Assembly (NCBI GenBank): GCA_002270565.1
Contig: NQMI01000002.1
Span: forward strand, 496,001 to 560,000
Reading direction: 5' to 3'
DNA: 64,000 nucleotides
Source of the DNA: Stenocarpella maydis
Lineage: Eukaryota; Ascomycota; Sordariomycetes; Diaporthales; Diaporthaceae
Position numbers and translations under genes: made by a program. Of this stretch, positions 13,639-23,774 are shown in pieces (within the stretch, counting starts at the first letter, position 1; each line of letters begins with the position of its first letter). The notes beneath the pieces were generated by a model. It was not told where the DNA came from and made no database searches. It worked only from the letters and a program-made list of their open reading frames with translations.

Positions 13639-14605
13639 GGTGGCGGTCCGCCGACCGGCCTGCCTGACGGCGCAGCAAAGCGGCCGGAGAGGGTCTGTTC
13701 AACCACACAATTTATGGCGATGGCAATTCGAGACCCACGTGGAGTGAGACCAAGCGGGAGCGATCAGGTGGGAGCAGCGGTGGCGGCGGTGGTATGCGGA
13801 TCTCAAAATTGTCAGATAAGGTTGGAATGGAAGGTTAGAAGCGATAGGCGAGAAATGCAGAAGACCATGGAAGGGTCTAGGTCTGATGGTGGTGCTGGCT
13901 GTGGTGGTGGTCGGCCAGACAACTTAACCCAGCAGCAGCCCACGGGCGTGCGGCCGTGTACACTAAGTGGTGACGCCCGGAGCAATCAGCGGCGGGGGTG
14001 CTAGGAAGCAGCTCTGGGCCACGAAGGTTTAGCAACGGCGTGTTCCCTGCAAACTTGGTTGTGCGCTCGAGGACAACAAAACCAAAGTGTGTCTTGCCTG
14101 ACATCCAGGAACAGAAGGAAGAATTTGAGAATCATGCAGGACACTGACAGACACCACTGGGGGACCACTGGGGACGACCAGAGGGTGCATCATGGCCCGG
14201 CAGAGCTAGAGTAAACATGAGGCTGGGAGAGTGGGCCCCGCAGCCGGGCCAGCTCACGCCAGAGCCCGTACCTGCGTACCTGCGTACCTGTGTGCCTGTG
14301 TGCTTCTGTACCCGTGTACCCGTGTACCCCTGCCCGGCGCTGCAGCCCTTGGTTGCTGCCCCAACAAGAGACCCCTGCCCCCCGTTTTCCGTCTCCCGTC
14401 CCAGCTTTCGTCCGGCTCACTCGGCCGAGGCATGTTTCGGTCCGGTCTTTTTCGTCTTCAGGTGCTCCGTATCATAAGGCCGCATCCTCACCTTCGTCAC
14501 ATGGCTATACCAGGTCAACGACCATTCTAGTACCCAGCATGAGTCAGCTCAACGGGGGCATAGCCATCCAGGACCTTAGCCATGGCTGGAGCTAATTCAG
14601 GCCGG
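13639..14605. other. Spacer between two leftward genes
   Basis: About 970 bases: the promoter of the b561-domain gene on the left and the 3' flank of the UlaG-like hydrolase gene on the right. No gene is seen. The octamer array at 14271-14334 is the only ordered structure. Confidence 0.6.
14271..14334. repeat. Octamer tandem array, eight units
   Basis: Eight consecutive 8-base units fill 64 bases without interruption: CCTGCGTA twice, CCTGTGTG twice, CTTCTGTA, CCCGTGTA twice and CCCCTGCC. Adjacent units are identical in pairs, which points to stepwise duplication by slippage. Confidence 0.9.
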
Positions 14606-15517
14606 CTATACACAATCCACCACGTCCCACGCAGCCATCACACGGAGTTCCATGCCCGCAGCCTTGCACTTTTCCCGGAGCCACGCCTCTGCGACAGAGA
14701 ACCGATCCACAAACCACGGCATCGGCAACAGGGGCGCGCTCAAGGGCTTCCAAAAGTTGTCCCAGTGGATCGGCACCACCTGCTTGGGGCCCAGCGCCTC
14801 GACAACCTCCTCCCAGTACTCCTCCATGAACTCGCCAGGCTGCTTGCCCAGCACACCGACGCCCAGGAACAGCCAGTCCACCTCGCCAAGCCCACCCAGC
14901 TTGCCCTTCACGTAGTTGGCGCTCGGGTGCACAAACACACGCCGCCCCCGGTGCTCCACCAGGAAGCTGTAGCACCTCCCGGTCCTGAGCGCTTTGTAGG
15001 ACGCCGGCATTGCGAGCGGGCCCTCGATCCCCCCCGGCGCCACGTCCCCGGGCGAGTGGATCCCCTCCAACACCCTCACCCGCAGCTCCCCGTAGTCCAG
15101 CATGGCCCCGTCCCTGGCGAGTGTCATCTGGCCCTCGGGCACGCCCTGGCCCCTTCCGAGGTTGTGCAGCGACTCGGAGCCCACCAGCTTGGCCCCGGTG
15201 CGCTTGCACACCAACGGTGCGTCGAGGGCGTGATCAAAGTGCGTGTGTGCCACCAGTACGGCGTGTAGCTTCTGCGTCCTCGAGTCTGTTGCTGGGTACG
15301 TATTCGACTCGCCGTCCTTCTCGACGACTCCCAGGCGCGCGAGACAGTTGGCGACCACCTTCTCGTCCGGCTGGATCTTGCCGAGGAAGACGGGCAGATA
15401 CGACGGCCTCGTGAAGAACCCGTCGATGAGCACCGACTCTTTTCCAGCCGACAGAAGGATCGTGCTGACTCCTACAAAGGTGGCCCGGATCGGCGCCGGC
15501 GGGCTGGTGTCGTTCAT
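14606..15517 (-). CDS. UlaG-like metallo-beta-lactamase-fold hydrolase
   Basis: Single-exon protein of 303 residues. The zinc-binding motif is complete, VAHTHFDHA (His91, His93, Asp95, His96). Later metal-ligand candidates are His in EGIHSPGD and His in VVPIHWDNF, which is the order expected in the UlaG/L-ascorbate-6-phosphate lactonase branch of the MBL fold. No signal peptide is visible. The substrate is unknown; family members hydrolyse phosphodiesters, lactones or amides. It lies about 4 kb from the catabolic block and is the only intact MBL-fold enzyme in the window. It is therefore a candidate to stand in for the broken lactamase at 33-34 kb, but that is inference only. Confidence 0.88.
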   Translation of the reverse strand: MNDTSPPAPIRATFVGVSTILLSAGKESVLIDGFFTRPSYLPVFLGKIQPDEKVVANCLARLGVVEKDGESNTYPATDSRTQKLHAVLVAHTHFDHALDAPLVCKRTGAKLVGSESLHNLGRGQGVPEGQMTLARDGAMLDYGELRVRVLEGIHSPGDVAPGGIEGPLAMPASYKALRTGRCYSFLVEHRGRRVFVHPSANYVKGKLGGLGEVDWLFLGVGVLGKQPGEFMEEYWEEVVEALGPKQVVPIHWDNFWKPLSAPLLPMPWFVDRFSVAEAWLREKCKAAGMELRVMAAWDVVDCV

Positions 15518-16321
15518 TGCGGGGCCTTATTAATGGAATGCAACACTCAATGCGAGGCTGAGGCTGCACAGCAGGACAAGGCAATACCAACTCTGCCGGC
15601 CTGTGCCCCCCAATGACTGCTTCTGCAAGATTGCCACCTGGGGCGCACGATATGACCAGTGCTCTCTATGACAAAGTGCACTCATTGCGGCGCTAGTGCC
15701 ACTACCATTATTCCTGCTGCCGAGACCCCGACTGCTTGACTTCCACCGACCTCTCGCTTCTCCTTGCTGTGGTGACTTGCCCTCGAGGGAGGCCTTCTTT
15801 TTTCTTCCGAGTCCTGTTCAACGTTCGGTAAGACCCGAGCGTTCACGACTGAGCCTGTCTCGCCTGTGGTGTTTCCTGCCTGAGACTCTTCAGGAACTGC
15901 ATGCTTTCGGTGGAAGCATTGTCATGTTAACACAGTGCCATTAGCGGTCGGAATAGTCTGATATGCATGACAGCTTACTGATCACTTTCTGCAGAGCCAA
16001 TGCCGGCAGCTGCTTGTCAGAGTGCCAGAGGGACGTCCACAGAAAACCGAGCTAGAATGACACCTGACTCTCGGATACGAAGGCCCAACCCCTCTTGGCC
16101 TCACGCACCAATGCAGTGTGCTCTGCATCCTGGGGACGATATGCCATCCAGCAAACCATCATGGAACCATCCGCACGGATGTTGCGGCTCCAAAGAGCAA
16201 TGGCTAGAGCAATGGTTACCCCTCACGTTTTTCCCGCCCCTGTCGAATATCGTCACAAGACCTGCTGATCTCTCCGCAAGTCCGTACTCTGACTGACACA
16301 AGGCGACGTCTGTACAGCGGG

Positions 16322-16379
16322 CGTACGAGCCAGTCGTACGGGAAGCTCGTACGAGAGGCTCGTACGCGAAGCTCGTACG
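16322..16379. repeat. Five CGTACG palindromes at exact 13-base spacing
   Basis: CGTACG begins at 16322, 16335, 16348, 16361 and 16374, a constant 13-base step. The spacers between them resemble GGAAGCT, so the unit is roughly CGTACGNGAAGCT. The array is non-coding and lies in the shared upstream region of two divergent genes. A cluster of binding sites for a dimeric regulator is possible, as is a young minisatellite. Confidence 0.93.
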
Positions 16380-16836
16380 GAAGCCTCTATCCTGTGGCCG
16401 GGGTATCCCTTTCCTTTCCCATGGATCGAGGCCGAGACAGGGCAAGCAGGGTCTGGCCTCAGCCATCAGAAATGCACCGACGGGAGCGTGCAGTTACGTA
16501 GGCTCACAGCGCATCGCGCCATGGGCCCGCGCCTGACACCAACTCCTTTGTCTCCGCCACCAAGCACGCACACATGGCTCGCTTATTATTGTGGGAAGGA
16601 AAACCCAACGAGGTGTCTGGGATGGGTCCTCGCCAAAGCCCCTGCTGGTCGCTGCTTACCACTGGCCCTTGGGATCGACCACCCCGTGTGCCGTGCTCCC
16701 CCGATGGTGTGAGCAAGCAGCAAGGCATGCAGCCGCTTCGTACTGTGGAAGCTGTAAGTGTAGGTCTGCCAGTCCCACTTTCCCGTCTTGGACATTGTGT
16801 GGCATCGCCCTAGATGCTGCAAGCAGGCGGTCTAGA

Positions 16837-16843
16837 TATAAAT
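16837..16843 (+). promoter_or_regulatory. Likely TATA box of the secreted-protein gene
   Basis: TATAAAT lies 223 bases upstream of the start at 17066 and is followed by a CT-rich stretch (about 16987-17030), a common arrangement in well-expressed filamentous-fungal genes. Confidence 0.55.
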
Positions 16844-17065
16844 GCAACATTCGCCTCTTCTCCTCGCCAAGACCTCCTCTCAATCTCACTCCACCCAGCG
16901 CGGTATCGATCACCGCGAGATCAACAGAGCATATCCACCGTCAATCTTTAACTACTGGCCCCATCTGCCAACCGAGCCCTGCACCTTGACGTCTCTTCTC
17001 TCTCTCATCCTTTCTCTCCGTCCGGCAACTGCTTTCTGTTCAGACTTGACGTCACGTCCACCATC

Positions 17066-17814
17066 ATGAAGTCCATGCTTCCCGCCCTGCTCGCCCTGGC
17101 GCTCTCAGCCGCCTCGGCGCAGGACTTCAACACATCCGCCCCCTTCACGCTCAAGCTGGAGAGCGACAACGAAGACATCGACGGCCAGTTCCTCAGCGCC
17201 TGCCACGCCGGCGCCGCCATCGAGCAGCTCTGCCTCGCCGGCACCGACGGCACCCCGGTCAACTTCAACACCTTCACCCTCAATGTCACCTCCGGCAGCA
17301 CCGACTTCGAGACCGGGCCCCTTGTCTGGATCCTGCCCGGGTCCGACTTCAACCTAAGCTCCGGCCTGTCCTTCTCACAGAACCTGCACAGCAACGTCGC
17401 CGTCCCCAGCTTTACCCCCTCGACCAGTTACGACTACGTAGGCTTTGATGCGGACAACAAGCTCTTCATCAACTCTGCCACCTACGACGAGTCCAAATTC
17501 GTGCCCGGCGAGTTCCCCGCGGTCGCACCGACACAGCCGCAATACCAGGTGAGCGGTGCACCTGCTCCTGCTTTTTTTTTTTTGTTGTCTTTTTCTTCTT
17601 TCCTTTTTCCCTCTTTTTCCCCTTCCTTTCATGGGCCCCCTGTGTGTATGTGTATGTGTGATGCGCCCTGGCTAACCTCAAGCGTCACCATTAGTGGTAC
17701 GCGTGCTACACGTACACCACCGGCTATTACTACCACGCTCTGGCTTGGGTTACTGCGGGCGACCCGATCAACCCGACGTGCGAGGCGGTCAATGTTACCC
17801 GGATATTTGTCTAA
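17066..17814 (+). CDS. Small secreted protein (DUF7907-like)
   Basis: Predicted secreted protein of 200 residues in two exons: 17066-17548 and 17695-17814. The N-terminus MKSMLPALLALALSAASA is a clear signal peptide with likely cleavage before QDFN. The mature chain has few cysteines (three or four), several N-glycosylation sequons (NTS, NVT, NLS, NVT) and a C-terminus rich in Tyr and Trp ending in NVTRIFV. The 146-base intron has a long T-rich run. The overall layout resembles a common uncharacterised family of fungal secreted proteins; I recall DUF7907 but cannot confirm it. Function is unknown; a cell-wall or effector role is possible. The strong-looking promoter suggests abundant expression. 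Confidence 0.85.
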
Positions 17815-19270
17815 GACAACAAGCGAGGGAATGTTCTGCTCTTCGTGGGTCTTCAGATTCCGTGCTTAAAAGGTGTGTTGCGTTGATGACAGAAAGGGAA
17901 GGGGGTGCGATGGGATGACAGTTACTTAATGACGACAGTAATGACTTTAGTACCTAGGTATAGACAAGTACAGTAATCAACATTATGTATTATGAGATTT
18001 TTGTCCTTGTGCCACGGCCCCAGCATCTTACTATTCCCATGTCACGCGTCCAAATTACGGGACCACGCCATAGTTTGCCTCGTTGTCTCGAGTTACGGGC
18101 GACAGTGTCTCATGCTCACACCGCCCTAGAAAGACTCTGGCTCAAAGTATATCGTGTGTGGATTCCCGTCACCGCCATCGAGTACGCCACATACCACGGT
18201 GTCTCATTTCTGGTGACAGGGAGGGACCGAGGCCGCATTCACGGTGTATTTCCGGCCACAACTCCGTCTGCGTGTGGAATCTGATACGAAGGAAAGTAAG
18301 AAACGTCTCGTCACGGCCGTGTGCGCAGGCTCATTGATCGCCACCGGGACGGGAGACATATCAGGCAAAGCCGTCCAGATTGGGGGGGGGTGGGGCATGT
18401 GAGTGATCACAGAGCCCACCCACTCGTTAATTATTGCGGAAGATGGTTGTGGAGTAACAACTTTTCTTGGTCGCAATTAGCAGAGGCCGGATACAGATGG
18501 GGGGATTCAGGACGACTCGAGCGTCTGTATCGGCGAATTCCTCGCTCATGCAGCACAGTCGAGTCAACGTCGGACCCGGACCAGAAGCTTTTGCGTCAGC
18601 AACGCTGAGAGTAAACCCTTCTTGCAACCTGGTGACGGATGAGGTACCTCCAAGTACCTAGGCATCAGACCCCAGCATCATGCGGCTTAGTTGCGAAGCA
18701 GGACTAGCAGTGCCCGCGGGTTGAAACTATTTATTCTGTCGGCTCACATTGGTATGATTCGAATACACTTGGGCACTCTTCCTCCAGAGCCATTCAAATC
18801 AGCAAATCACTAGATAATATCTGTTATAACTAGCCAGCATCTTGAAATAGAAACCTATACCATATGTTACAAGTATAGTCGCTACTATTTCAAGCAAACA
18901 GAATGAAAAAGACTGCAATTATGGGGTTTTTTTTTTCTTTCTCTTTTTCTTTCTTTCTCAGTTCTGTGTGATACCGTCAGAGGTCTGCTTCAAGTATCGT
19001 AGGAGACTTTAGGAACGGACGGATAGCACGGAAGCTCCAGTACGGACTCGACGTGCTGATTGTGGCAGTTGGTTTGTTTATGGTCGTTGGTGGGACGTAC
19101 GTACCCTCCCCTTCTCGTCCAGGGCAGCTCTTTTGGGCTCAAGGTAGTGGAAGGCATGGCCCCCAAATAAGATGTTTTCTATCACTTGAATTCGATCTGG
19201 ATTGAAGCAAAGGCGTCGGAGGCTGCATACAACCAAGAAGTGTGATGGCTTCAGCGCATCGCATTTCCCA
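17815..19270. other. Gene-free convergent spacer
   Basis: About 1.45 kb between the 3' ends of the secreted-protein gene and the MOSC-reductase gene. I see no gene. It contains TACCTAGGTA-like motifs near 17951 and 18648 and a T/CT-rich tract near 18926-18960. Confidence 0.6.
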
Positions 19271-20956
19271 CTAGTCTACCTCTATCTTGATCTTTCCGAT
19301 GCCACGGTCTACGCAACTCTGCAACGCGACGCCCTTGTCCTTGGCAAGGAGCGCCGAGCTTTTGTAGTCAATGCTGCCTTCACAGACCTTTACCTTACAG
19401 GCACCGCAGGCGCCGGACTTGCACGAAAACACGACGTCGAAGCCCGCGTCATTCAGCACGTCGAGCAGTGTCCTGTTCCGGGGGACTGCCAGCTGACCCT
19501 GCCTGCCCGTGTCAGGCTGGACGACTTCGACCTCGAACTCGTCACCCAGGTCACCGCCCTCCCCCGTCCCAAAGTCCTCAAAATGGACAGTGTGCTCCGG
19601 GTATCCAAGCTCCACAGCGATCCGCCTGGCTTCCTGCATCATGCGCGACGGTCCACACGAGAAGATGCGGACCTGAGGAGCACCATCCGGGCCAAGCTTG
19701 GGTATGATCTTTGCCATGTCAAGCCGCTCGCCACGGGATGAGGCATATACCGTCGTCTTTTCTCGGGGTATCCGGTCGAGAAATGCGGCCTCTTGCGGAG
19801 CCTTGACGGCGTAGTGGACATGGTAGGGCAGGGTCTCGGCCTCCCAGTCACGGATGGACCGAAGAAAGGCAGTCACGCCGATGCCGCCCACGATGACGAG
19901 ACGGGGCGTGGCAGGGTCGCACTTTTTGTCGTTTTCCTGCGCGCCGGGATTCGACCCCGGGGCCATGTCAATGCTCTCGCCGACCTCCATCCTGTCGTGG
20001 ATGTATGCCGAGCCGCCGCGGGATTGCCGGTCCCTGGCCACGCCCAGGGTAAATCGGTACAGGTCACCATCAACGACAGAATAGGGCCTGGAAAAAGCCC
20101 CGCCCGGTCCAAACGCGACCCGAGCAAAAGCGTAGGGGTCGAATCTGGGGTTGGCGAGGGCCACAGGCTCCTTGAGCTCGAAGGTGAGCCTCTTGACGTT
20201 TGGCGTGACGAGCTCGGCGTCGACAAGGGCGTATGTCTTTGGCGTCAGCCTCAACCGGTCACTGGCCAAGTCCTTGAACATGTCGGTCAGGGGAAGCTGG
20301 ATGCACTCGGCCAGCAAGCGCAGGGGGACGTCTCTCCCCCTGATGACGCGCTGTACGTTCAGGACCGTCCACGGGGGAAACGGCCGCTTGACCAGCGCCA
20401 ACGAATCCCCCCTACAGACCGTGCCGGTCCGCAGCACGCGAAAGTTCCAGCCCGACCGCCCGGTTCGGATTGTGCGGCTCAGAGCCCTCTCCCACTGGAA
20501 GCGGGCTATGAGCTTGTGGCACGGGTGTCTAGGCTCGCTGACCTCCAGGAGGACGTCGGCGCCGAGCTGGAACACGTCGCCGATGCACACGTTCTCCTCG
20601 GTCATGCCCGCCGCGACGATGTTCTCCCCGTACGCCCCGGCCTCAAACAGCTGTGGGCTGGGGGTGTTCTCAGCCTGCCAGTCCGGGTAATGGTCCGGGT
20701 TGTATTGGTGCAAGGCGCGCTCCGTCCCGCCGTGCATCCCAGCTGCGTGCTCGTCTCCGGCGAGGCCAGTCGGACCGCAAAAGACAGGCCCATCCTGGGC
20801 TCGTTTGTAGATGGCCGATGCGATTTCTCCTCCCAGGGCGGCTTGTCTGACCTTGCCCGCGCGAACCTGCAGCACGACGGCCTTCTCGGGCCAGGGTGCA
20901 TCCTCCAGGCTGGACACGCTCTCCTTGGGGATGTTCCTTGTGGAAGGGGCACCCAT
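19271..20956 (-). CDS. MOSC domain fused to FAD/2Fe-2S oxidoreductase
   Basis: Single-exon fusion of about 561 residues. Residues about 25-190 form a MOSC domain, with GDEHAAGMHGG and the conserved cysteine in SEPRHPCHKL (Cys146), which in this fold handles molybdenum-cofactor or pyridoxal-linked sulfur chemistry. Residues about 230-450 form a ferredoxin-NADP reductase module, with RPYSVVDG (flavin site, about 290) and GGIGVTAFL (nucleotide site). The C-terminus is a plant-type 2Fe-2S ferredoxin with cysteines at about 512, 517, 520 and 548 (CKSGACGAC and LQSC). This is the layout of phthalate/vanillate-type oxygenase reductases with a MOSC head. I chose ATG 20956; an in-frame ATG at 21334 would leave only about 30 bases to the divergent neighbour. 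It may transfer electrons in the ring-oxidation step of the cluster. Confidence 0.88.
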   Translation of the reverse strand: MGAPSTRNIPKESVSSLEDAPWPEKAVVLQVRAGKVRQAALGGEIASAIYKRAQDGPVFCGPTGLAGDEHAAGMHGGTERALHQYNPDHYPDWQAENTPSPQLFEAGAYGENIVAAGMTEENVCIGDVFQLGADVLLEVSEPRHPCHKLIARFQWERALSRTIRTGRSGWNFRVLRTGTVCRGDSLALVKRPFPPWTVLNVQRVIRGRDVPLRLLAECIQLPLTDMFKDLASDRLRLTPKTYALVDAELVTPNVKRLTFELKEPVALANPRFDPYAFARVAFGPGGAFSRPYSVVDGDLYRFTLGVARDRQSRGGSAYIHDRMEVGESIDMAPGSNPGAQENDKKCDPATPRLVIVGGIGVTAFLRSIRDWEAETLPYHVHYAVKAPQEAAFLDRIPREKTTVYASSRGERLDMAKIIPKLGPDGAPQVRIFSCGPSRMMQEARRIAVELGYPEHTVHFEDFGTGEGGDLGDEFEVEVVQPDTGRQGQLAVPRNRTLLDVLNDAGFDVVFSCKSGACGACKVKVCEGSIDYKSSALLAKDKGVALQSCVDRGIGKIKIEVD

Positions 20957-21363
20957 TTCCGGCGGCAGGCTGATTTGCGATGATGCTGAGACGGTGGCGC
21001 GCTTCTGCGAGCTGGCCTGCAAAACCTCTGCATCGCGGGACTCTTCACGGCCGCAGTGGCCCAGGCTGATCCAGAGAGCCTCCCGAAGTTCCGCCATCTC
21101 CCCGAAGGCTGCCCCACAAGCGGCACTCAGGCTGGCGTGAGGGACCGCGGGGCGCGTCCGGGTCTTCCCCGTCAAAAGGCCGGGAGGCGTGCCATGCCTG
21201 CGAACAGGTGCAGTGCCGTGACGCAGTTGGCAGATGGAATGCCCAGCCGCAGGCCACTCATATCCTGTCCCCGCCGCCGCTGCGAAGCCCTCTGCGACCT
21301 GAGAGTGTCTGCTCAGGAGATTGCAAAACAGCATCCCCTCGTCCACCAACACTACTGCGAACC
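20957..21363. promoter_or_regulatory. Bidirectional promoter, MOSC-reductase and dienelactone hydrolase
   Basis: About 400 bases separate two head-to-head genes, so both must be driven from this interval. It is open in the leftward gene frame, and part of it could be translated if an upstream start were used. I do not recognise a specific operator. Confidence 0.5.
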
Positions 21364-22367
21364 ATGGACCCAGTACTGGCGAAGCCGGCGGACCTGTGCT
21401 GCCTGAAGGGCGCCATTCACACTGGAGAGCCGACCGGCTCGATTGAGCAGGTCGAGGGCGTCGACACGTACGTCGCCAGGCCGCCGCCGGACAAGGCCAA
21501 CGGCAGTGTGCTCCTCTTCTTTCCCGATGCCTTCGGCCTGCACATCAACAGCTTCCTGATGATGGACGCCTTTGCCGAGTGTGGCTACCTGACGCTTGGC
21601 GTCGACTTCTTCCTCGGGGTATGAGCTTCCGACCGCCCCCGCGCAGAGGCCGTCTGGGTAGTAACCCGTCACCCGCAGGATCCCATATCCAAGTACTCCA
21701 TGACGCCGCTGAATGACCCAAACTTTGACTTCGAAGGCTGGAAGAACAGGCACCTCCGGGCCTCGGAGGAGGTCGGGAAGAAATGGGTCAAGGACGTCAG
21801 GGCCAAGTACGGCACGAGCGACGACGTCCAGTTCGCCTGTGTGGGATACTGGTAAGGTTCCATCGCCAGGCCCGTCTGGAGCCGAGCCTGACGTTCTTGG
21901 TACCAGCTGGGGCGCCCGGTTCGTCACCCATCAGTTGTCCGCCGAGGGTATCTGCAAGGCCGGTGCCATTGCCCATCCCTCCTTCTTGAATGAGAGCCAT
22001 GTCTTCAAAGTCAATGGTGAGTGGACGCAAAATGTGCACCGAGACTTCAACAGCCCCATGCTGACCCATCGCAGAGCCCATCTTCTTCTCGGTGCCCAGC
22101 ACGGACAAGCTTTTTGCGCCGGCTGAGCGAAACAGGACGGTCGAGATGCTGACCGAGGGCCACAAGAGGTTCAACATGCAGATATTTTGCAACGTGGGCC
22201 ACGGCTTCGCGGTAAGCCTATCGACGCTTTTCACCCAGACAGGTGTGCTGACAGTTTGACGTTTGAAGTCGCGGGCCCGTCTCACTGACCCTTATGAGAA
22301 ATGGGCGAAAGAGCAGAGTTTCAAAAGCTTTGTTGACTGGTTCGATCTCTGGCTCTCCCAAAAGTAA
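21364..22367 (+). CDS. Dienelactone hydrolase family protein
   Basis: Alpha/beta hydrolase of 257 residues in five exons: 21364-21618, 21679-21851, 21907-22016, 22075-22211 and 22269-22367. All four introns are short GT-AG with matching phase. The nucleophile motif GYCWGAR (Cys143) has its codon split by the second intron. His222 in NVGHGFA and Asp190 in PSTDKLF are the other triad candidates, as in the family. Dienelactone hydrolases open lactones or enol-lactones after aromatic ring cleavage, and homologues occur in Fusarium benzoxazolinone-degradation clusters. It is divergent from the MOSC-reductase gene and next to a FAD monooxygenase, which fits an aromatic-degradation role. Confidence 0.92.
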
Positions 22368-23774
22368 ACGGATGTGTTTGGACTAGCTGTTGCCTTAACC
22401 ATGGAAGACAGAGGACGCTTAACGCTGGTAAAGCAATGACGAAAGAGCCGGGCCTGAAACCATCGATACATTGGCTTGAGACCGAGCCGCTGCGCGTTCA
22501 GGGTCAGCAACTGTCTTGACTCGGGTTAAACCAGGGCATTCCACATGGCACGGCTTTGCTCCGCGGCCCAAGAAACAAGCATGCCCGTTGCCCGCTAAGG
22601 GTTTTATAAAAGATGCTATATTATCTGATTGCCCAGACCTGTAACTTATCAGCAGCCCGGCTCTGTTACCATGCGAGCCACAAACGCAACACTATTACCA
22701 AATGCCCGTCGTCAAGGTTGAGCCATGCGGGCTGTCGCACCTCCTCGCCGCGCGGACGCCGGGCTTAACCAAGGACGACAAGTACCATATGCACTTCTCG
22801 GGCTCTGTCTTTGGTTCGGACCTGCGACCACTGGCGCCGGTGGTCCGATGCGACAAATCCGGAGCACTCCCCCAGGTGGCCTAGTCCGCCTGTGCCCTTC
22901 TGCCACCACGAGTTCAGGGGCTTCTTGGAAGTCTAAGGGATGCTTCTCGAAGCACGACGGCCCGCCTTGGATTACGATGGGTGGTGCCTGTCTGGCGGCC
23001 CGTGTTTTCCCACTCGGCGAGCGAGCGCACATGTTATAAATGTTGTCAGGGGGCTTTCACCTCGTACACTCTTGCTACCTACCTAGATACCCCTCAATAA
23101 AAATTCCCTCGGCAGATGAATGCCATTACGCCTCGTCGACAATTGAAGTGGTGTGGCTATTTACTTCCCGGCCAATGGGGCTGATAATAAAACACATGTC
23201 CTGGCTATGCTCACCGATGAGTCAGTGTAGCTAATGGACGGCGTTCGTCATGCACGCACAAACTTGATGAGGCTGCCTAGGCCGAATTTATCCCGTGGTG
23301 ATGGCTGCCATTCTCAAGTGTTGCGGTGGCTTTCAGTGGGTGTTTGCTGGGCCGTAAAAGGGTTACCAAGCCGAATCGTACCAGGCTGGATATTCTTGAA
23401 ATTCCCTTATTTTCAACCAAAGTGTGCTTGTAAAGACGGGAAAACGTAATGGCTTCCTCTTGGGCTTGCATTCAGAGGGCCCGGGTGTAGCCTGTCGATA
23501 TTGTTGGGTTTTATTCTGTCGGCTTACTCTCCTCCTGTATCCTAACCCCCACGATGTTTTCTAGGATAGCGCTGCGTGAGCCAAGCATCGGCGCACATGT
23601 GAGCGACAGTCACTTGCCTCCGTAGATGTCAGGTTAATAATCCCATCCTGTACATGATCCCTCGCTCTCGGTGCTTGGGCATTTAATGGCGGGGGTTTAT
23701 GGAACAACATCCAAGGCATGTAACATGAAAGAGCGCACAGAGTGCAACCCGTTCAAGGCCCCAGCCCCATCACA
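22368..23774. other. Convergent spacer between dienelactone hydrolase and monooxygenase
   Basis: About 1.4 kb without a recognisable gene between two gene 3' ends. Open frames on both strands around 22700-23040 mirror each other and show no family features. Confidence 0.6.

Larger units (their letters stand above)
15518..17065. other. Divergent promoter region between hydrolase and secreted-protein gene
   Basis: About 1.5 kb of non-coding DNA between two divergently transcribed genes. It contains a 13-base periodic palindrome array (16322-16379), a TATA box (16837-16843) and a CT-rich tract just before the rightward gene. No further gene is seen. Confidence 0.6.

Noticed and set aside
14271..14334. 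CRISPR-like regular array
   Set aside because: Units are adjacent octamers without spacers, in a eukaryotic genome; it is a microsatellite.
19945..19970. tRNA B-box-like sequence (GGATTCGACCCCGG)
   Set aside because: It lies inside the MOSC-reductase coding sequence, and no matching A-box, acceptor stem or cloverleaf is present.
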